DNA of 64,000 bases, from contig NZ_APHW01000021.1 in NCBI RefSeq assembly GCF_002741985.1, forward strand, positions 62,001 to 126,000, read 5' to 3'. Positions 17,798 through 27,824 of this stretch are shown here, in pieces. The notes beneath the pieces are model-generated. The model saw only the letters and a list, made by a program, of their open reading frames with translations. It made no database searches and was not told where the DNA came from. The position numbers and the translations under genes are program-made. This stretch comes from Vibrio rotiferianus CAIM 577 = LMG 21460. Its GTDB lineage: Bacteria; Pseudomonadota; Gammaproteobacteria; Enterobacterales; Vibrionaceae. Within the stretch, counting starts at the first letter, position 1. Each line of letters starts with the position of its first letter.

Positions 17798-18750
17798 AAT
17801 GCCTCTCGTGATTCAATTAACCAATTCATAGAAAGTAGCTCAAGGTTTAAGCCTGGGAAGGTTTGCATTTGAGCCTTTAATTCGAGCAATTTTTGTGCTG
17901 CTGAGTATAAGTCGTTGTAGTTGCTCGGAGGAAACTTATCAGCCCCCGGAAGTTGGTCCACTTCGACCACACCAAATTGCGCTTTTTGTGCATCCGCTAA
18001 CAAGTGCCAAGCCCAATCCAATGTTTTGTCCGGGTTCTTAGCCATTAAGGACGCACATTGAAACACATCAGAAACCGGAGAAGACAAAGTCTCTATAAAG
18101 CAGCGCTCAAACACTTGGTACTCATCAAGCTCACCGTTTTTTACCGCTTCTAGTGTGTTTATGGGGGACCCCATGTTTAGCTTGAGTGCGTACGGCGGCA
18201 CTTTCGAGGTGCCCCGCTCGCTCATCCAAGTCATTGCTTGTTCTGTTGAAGGTGGCGTAACTACCCACTGCTGGCAACGGCTCTGAATGGTTGGAAGCAA
18301 TCGCTCTTGATTATGCGTGACAAGCAAGAACAAGCACTTCTGCCCAGGTTCTTCGAGTGTTTTGAGCAACGCGTTCGACGCTGATTCGTTCATCGCATCC
18401 GCAGGTTCAATGATAAACACACGATAGCCATTTAGCTGAGACGATTCATGCGCAAGACGATTGCATGCTCGAATCTGCTCAACGGTAATGGATTTCCCTT
18501 CCTTCTCTGGTTTGACCCAGTGTAAGTCAGGGTGGCTGTTTGACTGAATCAACTGGCAGCTATGGCAGAACCCACACGCTTCACTGGTGTAGTTTTGACA
18601 TAAAAGTGAATGACTAAAGAGCTCAACCAACTTTTCAACGGCTAAGCCTTTCTCACTTTGTAATAACAGTGCACCTGGAACTCGTTCTGAATCCAAACTT
18701 GTTTTGAGGTTATCCCAAACGGGTTGTAACCATGGAAAGTCATTTAGCAT
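17788..18750 (-). CDS. holB: DNA polymerase III subunit delta'
   Basis: A 320-residue AAA+-like clamp-loader subunit. As in other delta' proteins the P-loop region is degenerate (LLLQSEKGLAVEKL). A zinc-binding cysteine set (C-GFCHSC around residues 53-65) and the sensor region (NALLKTLEEPG, then SRCQQWV) are present. Known role: a stator that helps gamma/tau load the beta clamp. It lies between tmk and tatD with 24 bp to tmk, a gene order conserved in gammaproteobacteria. Confidence 0.93.
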   Translation of the reverse strand: MLNDFPWLQPVWDNLKTSLDSERVPGALLLQSEKGLAVEKLVELFSHSLLCQNYTSEACGFCHSCQLIQSNSHPDLHWVKPEKEGKSITVEQIRACNRLAHESSQLNGYRVFIIEPADAMNESASNALLKTLEEPGQKCLFLLVTHNQERLLPTIQSRCQQWVVTPPSTEQAMTWMSERGTSKVPPYALKLNMGSPINTLEAVKNGELDEYQVFERCFIETLSSPVSDVFQCASLMAKNPDKTLDWAWHLLADAQKAQFGVVEVDQLPGADKFPPSNYNDLYSAAQKLLELKAQMQTFPGLNLELLSMNWLIESREALCS

Positions 18751-18774
18751 GAATCACCTCAATCCACATCCTGC

Positions 18775-19407
18775 TTACAATGATGCAAGCCATTCGTTCA
18801 AAGCGGCTTTGATGTCTTGTGCTACTTCTTCAATCGACTGCTCTGCATTGATAACTACGATAGAGTCATCTGCATTCGCGAGTTCCAAGTAACGCTCACG
18901 AGTACGCTCAAAGAAGCTGATATCCATCTTTTCGATGCGGTCGAGTTCACCGCGACCGCGTGCACGCTCAAGACCAACACGCGGATCGATATCCATGTAC
19001 AATGTGAAAGCAGGCTTAAACTCACCTAGAGTTGTATCGCGCAGGTTCTTCATCAGTGATGCATCGATCTGACGGCCACCACCTTGGTAAGCTTGAGAAG
19101 ACAAATCATGACGGTCACCCACAACCCATTGGTTGTTTGCTAGTGCTGGTTTAATCACGTTCTCAACTAACTGAACACGCGCGGCGTAAAGCAAAAGCAG
19201 CTCGGTCATATCTTTTAGGTCTTCGCCTTCGTGCTCTTCTTTAACCAACGCGCGCATTTTCTCAGCCAGTGGTGTACCACCCGGCTCACGAGTATTGACG
19301 ATGTTTTCAATACCCGCCGCTTTCAGCGTGTCTAAAACGGTTTTAATCGCAGTACTTTTACCCGCGCCTTCTAGGCCCTCAACGACAATAAAGTTTGCTT
19401 TCATCAT
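18775..19407 (-). CDS. tmk: Thymidylate kinase
   Basis: A 210-residue kinase phosphorylating dTMP to dTDP. P-loop GLEGAGKST, the [12 protein letters not shown] segment, the [14 protein letters not shown] motif and the lid region [12 protein letters not shown] are present. The start is ATG-ATG at 19407/19404; either is possible. The coding region overlaps the end of mltG (ATGATGA), indicating an operon and coupled translation. Confidence 0.95.
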   Translation of the reverse strand: MMKANFIVVEGLEGAGKSTAIKTVLDTLKAAGIENIVNTREPGGTPLAEKMRALVKEEHEGEDLKDMTELLLLYAARVQLVENVIKPALANNQWVVGDRHDLSSQAYQGGGRQIDASLMKNLRDTTLGEFKPAFTLYMDIDPRVGLERARGRGELDRIEKMDISFFERTRERYLELANADDSIVVINAEQSIEEVAQDIKAALNEWLASL

Positions 19408-20419
19408 TTATTCTTTCTTAGTTCTCTTAAATAGGCACGTACAGCACGGTTGTGCTCAGCAAGGGATTTCGAAAATACATGTCCGCCCTTTCCACTTGCT
19501 ACAAAATATAAATATTTGCTGTTTTCTGGGTTTAAAGCAGCTTCAATCGACGCTTCGCCCGCCATAGCGATTGGTGTTGGTGGCAAACCGTTGATTGTGT
19601 ATGTGTTGTATGGCGTTGGAGTACGTAAATCTTTTTTACGAATATTACCATCGTACGCATCACCCATTCCGTAAATAACGGTCGGGTCGGTTTGCAGGCG
19701 CATGCGTTTATTGAGACGGTTGACAAATACAGACGCCACTCGTTCACGCTCCGAGTCGATTGCCGTTTCTTTTTCAATAATTGAAGCAAGGATCAGAGCT
19801 TCGTATTTGTCTTTAATCGGCAGTTTCTCTTGGCGCCCTTCCCAATGAGCATCAAGAATATTGTTCAACTTAGTATGAGCACGCTCTAAGATCTGACTTT
19901 CACTCGTGCCTGCTGTGTAATGGTAGGTCTCGGCAAGGAATAAGCCTCAAGCTTTTCACGCTCAATACCTAGCTTTTCAGCCATCTCTTTTTCAGATAAT
20001 CCGGTTAAGTCATGTTTTACATAAGGTGCTGAACTTAGTTGTTCAACCCATTCAGAAAAGCGACTACCTTCCACAAATGTTATTGCAAACTGATGTTCTT
20101 TGCCCGTATTGAGCTGTTCTAACGTTTGATAAAGCGAAAGCTTTGGCTCTAGTTGGTAAGTGCCTGCTCGCACTTGAAGAAGCTCTGGGTAAAGGTGAGG
20201 CATTAAGCGGGTGTAATCAGAAGCTTCAATAATATTATCTTTCGCTAAATCACGCATGACTCGGTGAAAGCTGGTGCCATTTTCAACGGTGAACAGCTGT
20301 GGCTGTTCTATAAGGATTGGCGAGTTAACGTATTGCTTAGTCTGTGAAACAACGTAAAAAGCACCTGCTGCACCAATAACGGCAATCAGTACAACAAAAG
20401 CAAACAGTTTTTTAATCAC
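19404..20419 (-). pseudogene. mltG: Endolytic murein transglycosylase MltG, broken by a 1-base deletion
   Basis: Two frames together encode a complete MltG (YceG). The N-terminal part (20419 to 19886) has a membrane anchor (MIKKLFAFVVLIAVIG) and a LysM-like region; the C-terminal part (ending 19404) carries the YceG core with catalytic Glu in IASIIEKETA. After AYSLP at about 19942 the frame shifts; adding one base restores AYSLP-ETYHYTAGTSESQ and runs on into the downstream part, giving 1017 nt and 338 residues, the normal size. MltG cleaves nascent glycan strands and sets their length. Since nothing else is damaged, a sequencing or assembly error is likely, but a real loss cannot be excluded. 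Confidence 0.85.
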
Positions 20420-21231
20420 GTATTTAGATTCCCTTGAAGTCGTCGAGTCAGTTTTCCAATTGGAAGTTCAATCTTGTTCTCTGGTGTTGAAATACCGCAA
20501 ACCGGCGCTACACCCAATAGTGAGTTACACATCCACACCTCTTCTGCATCAAGCAAATCTGCCAGTGTGAATTGGGCTACCTTCACCGGGTAACCTTCAG
20601 CTTGGAGAAATTCCAATACCTTACGGCGCATTACGCCGGCCACACCGGACAAACTCAAATCCGGTGTGTATACCCTTTTATCATTAACCCAAAAAAGGTT
20701 TGCCATTGTAGTTTCAATGACATGATTTTGCACATTTAACGTCACAGCATCGGCAAATTCAGAACCATCAATTTCCGCCTTTGCGAGAACCTGCTCTATT
20801 CGGTTGTTGTGCTTGTGACCTGCAAGTAATGGTTGGATGCCAAGGCGAGTTTCACAAATACCTAACTGCACACCATTTTCTTGCCACAGAGCATAATGAA
20901 AAGGAAATGCAAAGTTCGAAATAGTCATAACTGGACCATCTATACCGCTTGGGCTGTACCCTCGACCACCACAACCACGACTAATATGAATCTTGATTCC
21001 TGCCGCCTCGTCATTTAAGACCGCGAGCATCGCCCAATCAAAAACCGTATTCCAATCTGGGAAAGGTATTTGCAATGTTTTTAGACACGCCTCCATACGT
21101 TCAATATGCGCTTGCCAGTGCTCCAGTTGACCGTACTTAGTCTTAATAGTAGTGAAACAGCCATCACCATACTGAAATGAGCGATCACCGAGCGAAACAT
21201 GCGTTTGTGGAAGTCCATTTACCCAGAACAT
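20416..21231 (-). CDS. pabC: Aminodeoxychorismate lyase
   Basis: A 271-residue fold-type IV PLP enzyme that converts 4-amino-4-deoxychorismate to 4-aminobenzoate and pyruvate for folate synthesis. The N-terminal WVNG and GDGCFTTIK segments and the PLP-lysine motif GHKHNNRIEQVL are present, with ANLFWVND and GVMRRKVLE later. Its stop overlaps the mltG start by 4 bp (ATGA), and it follows fabF, the standard fabF-pabC-mltG order. Confidence 0.93.
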   Translation of the reverse strand: MFWVNGLPQTHVSLGDRSFQYGDGCFTTIKTKYGQLEHWQAHIERMEACLKTLQIPFPDWNTVFDWAMLAVLNDEAAGIKIHISRGCGGRGYSPSGIDGPVMTISNFAFPFHYALWQENGVQLGICETRLGIQPLLAGHKHNNRIEQVLAKAEIDGSEFADAVTLNVQNHVIETTMANLFWVNDKRVYTPDLSLSGVAGVMRRKVLEFLQAEGYPVKVAQFTLADLLDAEEVWMCNSLLGVAPVCGISTPENKIELPIGKLTRRLQGNLNT

Positions 21232-21268
21232 TCAGATACCCTTTGATTTCTGATCGACAAATAAAACA

Positions 21269-21298
21269 AAACGGCTCAATGCTAAGCATCGAGCCGTT
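21269..21298 (-). terminator. Terminator between fabF and pabC
   Basis: AACGGCTC and GAGCCGTT arms extended by ATGC/GCAT around TAA with one mismatch; on the minus strand it is followed by a T-rich stretch (GTTTTATTT). Probably partial, since pabC lies 38 bp further on without an obvious separate promoter. Confidence 0.6.
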
Positions 21299-21339
21299 AG
21301 AATACAAGTATCGCTACTCTAAAACAGTGTTAGAGATTC

Positions 21340-22587
21340 TTACTCAGCGAATTTTTTGAATACAAGTGAACCGTTTGTGCCACCAAAGCCAAACGAATTA
21401 CAGATCGCGTATTCCATATCAACTTTGCGCGCAGTATGCGGTACAAGGTCAATATCTAGGCCTTCTTCAGGATCATCTAGGTTAATCGTTGGTGGAACGA
21501 TTTGGTCAACCAGAGAAAGAACCGTAATGATAGCTTCAACAGAACCTGCAGCACCCAGTAGGTGGCCAGTCATCGATTTAGTCGAAGATACTAATACTTG
21601 TTTTGAGCCTTCTTCACCAAGAGCACGTTTTACACCCTTGATTTCAGCTACGTCACCAGCTGGTGTTGATGTTCCGTGAGCGTTCACGTAACCAACTTGA
21701 GTACCGATGATGTTTGCATCACGCATCGCGGCTTCCATTGCTAGTGCGCCACCTGAACCATCTTCACTTGGAGAAGTCATGTGGTAAGCGTCACCAGACA
21801 TACCAAAGCCAACAAGCTCTGCGTAAATCTTAGCGCCACGAGCTTTTGCGTGTTCGTACTCTTCAAGAACCATCATACCCGCGCCGTCACCAAGAACGAA
21901 GCCGTCACGGCCTTTATCCCATGGACGAGACGCTTTTTGAGGCTCATCATTACGAGTCGATAATGCTTTAGCCGCGCCGAAACCAGCCATGCCTAGCGGT
22001 GTTGATGCTTTCTCGGCACCACCAGCTACCATCGCTTCTGCATCACCGTATGCAATCATACGAGCTGCGTGGCCGATGTTGTGAAGGCCTGTAGTACATG
22101 CAGTAGAGATCGCGATATTTGGACCACGAAGACCACGCATGATAGATAGGTTACCTGCAACCATGTTTACGATGGTCGAAGGAACAAAAAATGGGCTAAC
22201 TTTACGCGGGCCTTTCTCAACAAGTGCTGAGTGACCTTTTTCGATTAGGTCTAGACCGCCAATACCAGAGCCGATTGCGACACCAACTCGAGCTGCGTTT
22301 TCTTCGGTAATTTCTAAGCCAGAGTCATCCAACGCTTGGATACCTGCTGCGATGCCGTACTGGATAAATAGATCCATTTTACGAGCATCTTTTTTAGACA
22401 TGTACTCTGTGCAATCAAAATCTTTAACAAGACCTGCAAAACGAGTTGAGAAGTTCGTTGCATCGAAATGATCGATGTTAACGATTCCGCTTTGACCTTC
22501 TAGCAGGGCTTTCCAAGATGATTCTACTGTGTTGCCTACCGGTGACAACATACCCATGCCTGTGACAACTACACGACGCTTGGACAC
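21340..22587 (-). CDS. fabF: 3-oxoacyl-ACP synthase II
   Basis: A 415-residue condensing enzyme elongating acyl-ACP with malonyl-ACP. Catalytic Cys lies in STACTTGLH; the two histidines in [11 protein letters not shown] and [10 protein letters not shown]; the C-terminus has [12 protein letters not shown]. FabF is the temperature-responsive elongation enzyme (palmitoleate to cis-vaccenate in E. coli). It follows acpP by 93 bp containing a strong hairpin that may attenuate transcription after acpP. Confidence 0.96.
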   Translation of the reverse strand: MSKRRVVVTGMGMLSPVGNTVESSWKALLEGQSGIVNIDHFDATNFSTRFAGLVKDFDCTEYMSKKDARKMDLFIQYGIAAGIQALDDSGLEITEENAARVGVAIGSGIGGLDLIEKGHSALVEKGPRKVSPFFVPSTIVNMVAGNLSIMRGLRGPNIAISTACTTGLHNIGHAARMIAYGDAEAMVAGGAEKASTPLGMAGFGAAKALSTRNDEPQKASRPWDKGRDGFVLGDGAGMMVLEEYEHAKARGAKIYAELVGFGMSGDAYHMTSPSEDGSGGALAMEAAMRDANIIGTQVGYVNAHGTSTPAGDVAEIKGVKRALGEEGSKQVLVSSTKSMTGHLLGAAGSVEAIITVLSLVDQIVPPTINLDDPEEGLDIDLVPHTARKVDMEYAICNSFGFGGTNGSLVFKKFAE

Positions 22588-22647
22588 GATATAATTCTCC
22601 GGGAATTGAATGTTTCTATGAGAGGATAGAAGAAGTTAGAAAGAACA

Positions 22648-22670
22648 CAGGCGGTCTAGGAGACCGCCTG
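22648..22670 (-). terminator. Hairpin between acpP and fabF (probable attenuator)
   Basis: A perfect 10-bp stem, CAGGCGGTCT with AGACCGCCTG, and a 3-nt AGG loop, 10 bp after the acpP stop. On minus it is followed by TGTTCTTTCT, a weak T tract, so it may stop only part of transcription. This fits the need for much more AcpP than FabF. Confidence 0.65.
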
Positions 22671-22680
22671 GGAGAGATAA

Positions 22681-22914
22681 TTACTGAGCGCTGTTTACGT
22701 AGTCGATTGCAGCTTGAACAGTAGTGATTTTCTCAGCTTCTTCGTCAGGAATCTCAGTGTCGAATTCCTCTTCTAGAGCCATAACTAGCTCTACTGTGTC
22801 TAGAGAATCAGCACCTAGATCGTCAACGAAAGAAGCTTCATTCTTAACTTCTGCTTCGTCTACACCTAGCTGTTCAACAATGATTTTCTTTACGCGTTCT
22901 TCGATGTTGCTCAT
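22681..22914 (-). CDS. acpP: Acyl carrier protein
   Basis: A 77-residue, strongly acidic four-helix protein. The phosphopantetheine attachment serine is Ser37 (Ser36 of the mature protein) in [10 protein letters not shown]. It carries growing acyl chains for FabD, FabH, FabG and FabF, all encoded here. GGAAAAGAAAAATGAG at the start offers a clear ribosome site. A 245-bp gap with its own inverted repeats separates it from fabG. Confidence 0.97.
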
Positions 22915-23057
22915 TTTTCTTTTCCTTTACAGATTTCGCCTAATGCGATGATTCCGTAGTTTATTCGAACTATGGAAAGTTGCAAGGGGGTCCTTGCTGG
23001 TCAAACCACAAAATTAGCGAATTTAACCGAATTTCAATACATTTTTGACTTAAATCA

Positions 23058-23074
23058 TGCACAAATCTTGTGCA
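23058..23074. repeat. Perfect inverted repeat in the fabG-acpP gap
   Basis: TGCACAA (23058-23064) and TTGTGCA (23068-23074) around ATC. A second dyad (AGCTATTTT / AAAATAGC-like, about 23112-23140) lies nearer fabG and may be a weak terminator. Either could be a regulator site controlling acpP expression; not recognised. Confidence 0.5.
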
Positions 23075-23159
23075 CGACCATCACAACTTAATGACAGTTA
23101 ACAGCAACTATAGGCTATTTTTCATAAAGTAAAATAGCTTATTTTGCACGAACTGTGCA

Positions 23160-23897
23160 TTAAACCATGTACATGCCGCCATTTACATGCAAAGTTTCAC
23201 CAGTAATGTAAGCTGCCTCAGGTGAAGCTAGGAATACTACTGCTGATGCAATTTCACGTGGGTCACCTAGACGACCTGCAGGCACGTTCGATAACGTTGC
23301 TGCACGTTGGTCATCATTTAGCGCCTTAGTCATGTCAGTTTCGATGAAACCAGGAGCGACTGTATTAACCGTTACACCACGAGAAGCTACTTCACGAGCC
23401 ATTGATTTAGTGAAACCAATTACGCCTGCTTTCGCTGCTGCGTAGTTCGTTTGACCAGCGTTACCCATAGTACCAACAACAGAACCTACGTTGATGATGC
23501 GACCAGCGCGTTTTTTCATCATGCCACGTAGAACCGCCTTAGACATGCGGTAAATTGGCGTTAGGTTCGTATTGATGATGTCGTTCCACTCGTCATCCTT
23601 CATACGCATTAGTAGGTTATCGCGAGTGATACCAGCGTTGTTAACTAGAATATCGATTACACCGAACTCATCATTAATGGTTTTTAGTGTCGCTTCGATA
23701 GACTCAACGTCAGTCACGTTAAGTGCTAGGCCTTTACCGTTTTCACCCAGGTATTCGCTGATCGCTGCTGCGCCACCTTCAGAAGTCGCAGTACCAATTA
23801 CTGTTGCACCGCGTTCAACAAGAAGCTCAGCAATCGCACGACCAATGCCACGGCTTGCGCCTGTCACTAGAGCGATCTTACCTTCTAGATTCATCAT
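23160..23897 (-). CDS. fabG: 3-oxoacyl-ACP reductase
   Basis: A 245-residue (244 from the second ATG at 23894) short-chain dehydrogenase reducing 3-ketoacyl-ACP with NADPH. TGASRGIGRA, NNAG, the catalytic serine (INVGSVVG) and YAAAKAG are all present, and the C-terminus is the usual LHVNGGMYMV. It follows fabD by 31 bp. E. coli FabG starts at the equivalent of the second Met. Confidence 0.96.
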   Translation of the reverse strand: MMNLEGKIALVTGASRGIGRAIAELLVERGATVIGTATSEGGAAAISEYLGENGKGLALNVTDVESIEATLKTINDEFGVIDILVNNAGITRDNLLMRMKDDEWNDIINTNLTPIYRMSKAVLRGMMKKRAGRIINVGSVVGTMGNAGQTNYAAAKAGVIGFTKSMAREVASRGVTVNTVAPGFIETDMTKALNDDQRAATLSNVPAGRLGDPREIASAVVFLASPEAAYITGETLHVNGGMYMV

Positions 23898-23928
23898 GTT
23901 GTGTTTTCCTTTTCTTATCGTGAACGAA

Positions 23929-24852
23929 TTACTTAGCAGCTTCTAGCGACGCTACGTCGTTAACAGCTGCTGCGCTTAGTGTTTTCACGATACGTTTAGT
24001 CAGACCTGTCAGTACTTTGCCAGGACCAAGCTCAAGAAGATTTTCTACGCCTTGCTCGCTCATTAGCTGCACGCTCTCAGTCCAACGAACTGGGCTGTGC
24101 AGCTGACGAACAAGTGCGTCTTTGATTTTTGCAGGATCCGTTTCTGCTGCCACATCAACGTTGTTGATAACTGGAAGTTGTGGTGCGTTGAATTCAATAG
24201 ACTCTAGCGCAACCGCTAGTTTCTCTGCTGCTGGTTTCATTAGTGCACAGTGTGAAGGCACTGAAACAGGAAGAGGAAGTGCACGTTTTGCACCCGCTTC
24301 TTTACATAGTACGCCCGCGCGCTCTACTGCGTCTTTGCTACCTGCGATAACAACTTGACCAGGCGAGTTGAAGTTTACTGGTGAAACTACGTCACCTTGC
24401 GCAGCTTCTTCACAAGCTTTTGCAATCGCTTCGTCATCTAGACCGATGATCGCGTACATTGCACCAGTACCTGCTGGTACGGCTTCTTGCATAAGTTGAC
24501 CACGTAGCTCAACCAGTTTGATTGCTTCTTTAAAGTCAATCACGCCAGCACATACTAGTGCTGAGTACTCACCTAGGCTGTGACCCGCTAGGTTTGCTGG
24601 TTGCTCAAGACCAAGCTCTTGCCATACGCGCCAGATAGCAACAGATGAAGCTAGCAATGCAGGCTGTGTACGGAAAGTTTGGTTTAGATCTTCTGCAGGT
24701 CCATTTTGAACAAGCGCCCATAGGTCGTAACCTAGTGCGTCAGATGCTTCTGCAAATGTTTGTTTTACTACGTCATATTGTTCGCCTAGATCAGCAAGCA
24801 TACCTACAGCTTGTGAACCCTGGCCTGGAAATACGATAGCAAACTTGCTCAT
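23929..24852 (-). CDS. fabD: Malonyl-CoA:ACP transacylase
   Basis: A 307-residue acyltransferase moving malonyl from CoA to ACP. FPGQGSQ starts the protein, catalytic Ser is in GHSLGEYSALV and His in VPSHCALM. I chose the ATG at 24852 (MSKFAIVFPGQGSQ) with AAGGAAA upstream; the longer frame to 24903 adds an unrelated tail. It lies 76 bp after fabH. Confidence 0.96.
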   Translation of the reverse strand: MSKFAIVFPGQGSQAVGMLADLGEQYDVVKQTFAEASDALGYDLWALVQNGPAEDLNQTFRTQPALLASSVAIWRVWQELGLEQPANLAGHSLGEYSALVCAGVIDFKEAIKLVELRGQLMQEAVPAGTGAMYAIIGLDDEAIAKACEEAAQGDVVSPVNFNSPGQVVIAGSKDAVERAGVLCKEAGAKRALPLPVSVPSHCALMKPAAEKLAVALESIEFNAPQLPVINNVDVAAETDPAKIKDALVRQLHSPVRWTESVQLMSEQGVENLLELGPGKVLTGLTKRIVKTLSAAAVNDVASLEAAK

Positions 24853-24928
24853 GTTGTTTTCCTTTAAGCAAAGTAAAAAGAAATAAGATGCACGGTAGCG
24901 CATCTTAAATTTTGAATTCTTATGAAAC

Positions 24929-25879
24929 TTAGAATTTCACCAGAGCCGAGCCCCAAGTGAATCCGCCACCAAACGCTTCAAGAAGTAAAGTTTGACCGCG
25001 TTTAATTCGACCATCACGTACCGCTTCATCCAGTGCTGTTGGCACAGTTGCAGCTGATGTGTTGCCGTGCTTATCAAGTGTAATCACGACTTGGTCTAGT
25101 GACATCGAAAGCTTTTTCGCTGTCGCTGAAATAATGCGGTAGTTCGCTTGGTGCGGCACTAGCCAGTCTAGTTCAGACTTGTGCATATCGTTCGCTTCAA
25201 GTGTGTCTTTCACTAGCTTAGATAGCTGAGTTACTGCCACTTTGAATACTTCGTTACCCGCCATGTGCAGCCATTTGTCAGCATCTTTGCCACGTTCTGG
25301 CACAGGCAGACTCAACAGATCACCAAATTGACCGTCTGAGTATACGTGTGTAGAGATGATACCCGGCTCTTCGCTCGCGCCAACCACTACCGCTCCTGCC
25401 GCATCACCAAATAAGATGATGGTTGAACGATCCGTTGGATCACACGTTTTCGATAATGCGTCTGCACCAATCACGAGTACGTTTTTACACATACCTGATT
25501 TGATGTGTTGATCAGCAACAGATAAGGCGTATACAAAGCCTGAACAAGCAGCGGCCAAGTCAAATGCTGGACAACCTTTAATGCCAAGCTTTCCCTGCAC
25601 CTGACACGCAGATGAAGGGAAAGTATGGCTACTGCTAGTAGTAGCAACGATAATTAGGTCGATATCATTTTTATCAATGCCGGCCATATCGATAGCGTTT
25701 TCAGCTGCGTAGAATGCCATGTCTGCAACAGTTTCATTTTCTGCTGCAATTCGACGCTCTTTAATACCCGTGCGAGCTACGATCCACTCATCACTTGTAT
25801 CTACCATTTTCTCTAGGTCTGCGTTAGTACGCACCTGAGATGGCAGGTAGCTGCCAGTACCTAATATTTTGCTATGCAT
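24929..25879 (-). CDS. fabH: 3-oxoacyl-ACP synthase III
   Basis: A 316-residue initiating condensing enzyme joining acetyl-CoA and malonyl-ACP. The catalytic triad is visible: Cys in [12 protein letters not shown], His in VPHQANYRI, Asn in [11 protein letters not shown]. It begins 5 bp after the plsX stop, so the two are co-translated. One copy is seen here; vibrios often have a second elsewhere. Confidence 0.96.
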   Translation of the reverse strand: MHSKILGTGSYLPSQVRTNADLEKMVDTSDEWIVARTGIKERRIAAENETVADMAFYAAENAIDMAGIDKNDIDLIIVATTSSSHTFPSSACQVQGKLGIKGCPAFDLAAACSGFVYALSVADQHIKSGMCKNVLVIGADALSKTCDPTDRSTIILFGDAAGAVVVGASEEPGIISTHVYSDGQFGDLLSLPVPERGKDADKWLHMAGNEVFKVAVTQLSKLVKDTLEANDMHKSELDWLVPHQANYRIISATAKKLSMSLDQVVITLDKHGNTSAATVPTALDEAVRDGRIKRGQTLLLEAFGGGFTWGSALVKF

Positions 25880-25884
25880 GAAGA

Positions 25885-26910
25885 CTAATAATGCCTCTCG
25901 AGTAAAACCGCTTCCAAACGATCGCTAATACGGCTTGGTACTTGTCGTTTGACCTCGTGTACTGCCTCGCCAAGTGCATTGACAATCGCAGATACATCCG
26001 CACTTCCATGGCTTTTTATGACAATGCCGCGCAATCCTAGCAAACTTGCGCCGTTATACTGGTCGGGGTTCAGTGTTTTTAGTTCATTAAATAGCCGAGA
26101 AAACAACTTTCTAGCAATCCATCCCTTTATCGTTGATGCCATCATGCTGGTTTTAAGTTTTTCGATAAAGAGTTGTGCTGTTCCCTCGCTGGCTTTTAAG
26201 CATACGTTACCGACAAAGCCATCACAAACAATGACATCGGCTACGTCATGCAAAATTTGATTACCTTCAATATAACCCACAAAATTAATTGCGTCGGTTT
26301 GAGAAAGCATTTCTGCACAGCGCTTGACCAAATCGTTTCCTTTGATTTCTTCAGCGCCAATATTTAGTACAGCCACACGAGGTGGATGACCGAGGTGCTC
26401 CTCAGCTAATGCACTGCCCATCACTGCAAACTGGAACAAACTGTCGGCATCGCACGACACATTCGCACCAAGATCTAACATCCAGGTACGCTTGCCGCTG
26501 ATAGTTGGTAATGCGGAAACTAAAGCAGGACGCTCAATACCAGGAAGCAGTTTAAGAATGAAACGTGAGAGCGCCATAAGCGCACCGGTGTTACCACCAC
26601 TCACACATGCGTCTGCTTCGCTTTCAGAAACAAGGTCGATGGCCATACGCATAGAGCTGTTTTGGCTATTGCGTAATGCTAAAGATGGCTTTTCTGAGTT
26701 TGATATCACTTTCTCGCTATGAAGAATGCTCAAACGAGAACTGGTAGAGGCGCCTAGTTGAGATAATTGAGACGTGATCAGAGATTGATCACCTATAAGA
26801 ATCACTTTTAGCTCTGGGAAATGAGACAGTGCCTGCACGGCGGCAGGCACTGTTACGCGTGGACCGAAATCCCCGCCCATTGCATCAAGTGCAACGGTAA
26901 TACTTTGCAA
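25885..26910 (-). CDS. plsX: Phosphate acyltransferase PlsX
   Basis: A 341-residue enzyme making acyl-phosphate from acyl-ACP for phospholipid synthesis. The N-terminal [14 protein letters not shown] and middle [20 protein letters not shown] and VCDGFVGNV blocks are typical. The best start is a TTG at 26910, 10 bp after rpmF and preceded by AAGG; the longer frame from 26946 would overlap rpmF. The rpmF-plsX-fabH order is conserved. Confidence 0.93.
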   Translation of the reverse strand: MQSITVALDAMGGDFGPRVTVPAAVQALSHFPELKVILIGDQSLITSQLSQLGASTSSRLSILHSEKVISNSEKPSLALRNSQNSSMRMAIDLVSESEADACVSGGNTGALMALSRFILKLLPGIERPALVSALPTISGKRTWMLDLGANVSCDADSLFQFAVMGSALAEEHLGHPPRVAVLNIGAEEIKGNDLVKRCAEMLSQTDAINFVGYIEGNQILHDVADVIVCDGFVGNVCLKASEGTAQLFIEKLKTSMMASTIKGWIARKLFSRLFNELKTLNPDQYNGASLLGLRGIVIKSHGSADVSAIVNALGEAVHEVKRQVPSRISDRLEAVLLERHY

Positions 26911-26920
26911 AGGTTCAACC

Positions 26921-27091
26921 TTACTTGTTGATAACCTTTTGACCACGGTAGTAACCTTCAGCAGTTACGTTGTGGCGTAGGTGAGTTTCACCAGAAGTCG
27001 CGTCTACAGATAGTGCAGCTGTAGTTAGCGCATCGTGTGAACGACGCATACCGCGCTTAGAACGAGTTTTACGGTTTTTCTGTACGGCCAT
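26921..27091 (-). CDS. rpmF: Ribosomal protein L32
   Basis: A 56-residue protein, [20 protein letters not shown] and onward, ending GQKVINK: unmistakable bacterial L32. It has no CxxC zinc ribbon, as is usual in gammaproteobacteria. GTAGGGTCA precedes the start. It sits between yceD and plsX, the classical yceD-rpmF-plsX operon. Confidence 0.97.
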   Translation of the reverse strand: MAVQKNRKTRSKRGMRRSHDALTTAALSVDATSGETHLRHNVTAEGYYRGQKVINK

Positions 27092-27150
27092 TGACCCTAC
27101 TCCTATACTATTGGGTTAAAAACCTAAAGAAGAAGCGGCTACCACACCAG

Positions 27151-27675
27151 TTACTTTTTCAGATTTTTCAAAACGTCGAATGGATTCGGTTTTTCTTCCT
27201 CAATTTCTTCAGGAATCTCACCAAAAACCATGTTATTTGAATCAACGCTACAATCCGCTTCATCGTGCATTGCGATTTGAGGTAATGTTAAGATGAACTC
27301 GTCTTCAACTAGTTGTATAAGGTCTAATTCACCGTACTCATTTAGATCTACCAAATCATAAATTTCTGGTGCTTCCTCTTCCGTCTTCTCACCGTAGTAA
27401 GGAGTGTAAAGGAATTCAACTTCACACAAATGTGTGAATACCTCATTACAACGCTGACACTCTAAATCGACTTCGATGTTAGCTTTACCAGAGATAACAA
27501 CAAGTCGCTGTTCATCAATATCAAATGACAATGAGACTTCTGCGTCGCGTTTTACGCCTTCAGTTGTTTCCGCTAAGCGCTTGAAAAGACTAGCTTGGAT
27601 GATGCCATCGTAATCTAATCGTTTCTGTGCGGACTTCGCCGGATCAACCGTTCGCGGTATTTTTACCTTTTGCAT
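27151..27675 (-). CDS. yceD: YceD family protein (DUF177), 23S rRNA accumulation protein
   Basis: A 174-residue protein of the YceD/DUF177 family, first gene of the rpmF-plsX-fab cluster. It has the central CQRCNEVF motif and an acidic C-terminal half ending KPNPFDVLKNLKK. In E. coli and plants the family is linked to 23S rRNA accumulation; the mechanism is unknown. 59 bp separate it from rpmF. Confidence 0.93.
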   Translation of the reverse strand: MQKVKIPRTVDPAKSAQKRLDYDGIIQASLFKRLAETTEGVKRDAEVSLSFDIDEQRLVVISGKANIEVDLECQRCNEVFTHLCEVEFLYTPYYGEKTEEEAPEIYDLVDLNEYGELDLIQLVEDEFILTLPQIAMHDEADCSVDSNNMVFGEIPEEIEEEKPNPFDVLKNLKK

Positions 27676-27824
27676 AGGGCGCGAATATTATCTTCCAAAT
27701 CAAAATTAGTCAAAGAAAAAGGAAAAAAAGTTGTACTTTTTTACGCTTATCATACAGAGCATTAGCCAGAATCGATTTTGATCGATTATCCTAGTGAAAA
27801 TGCTTGTGCGAATTGTAATTCAAA

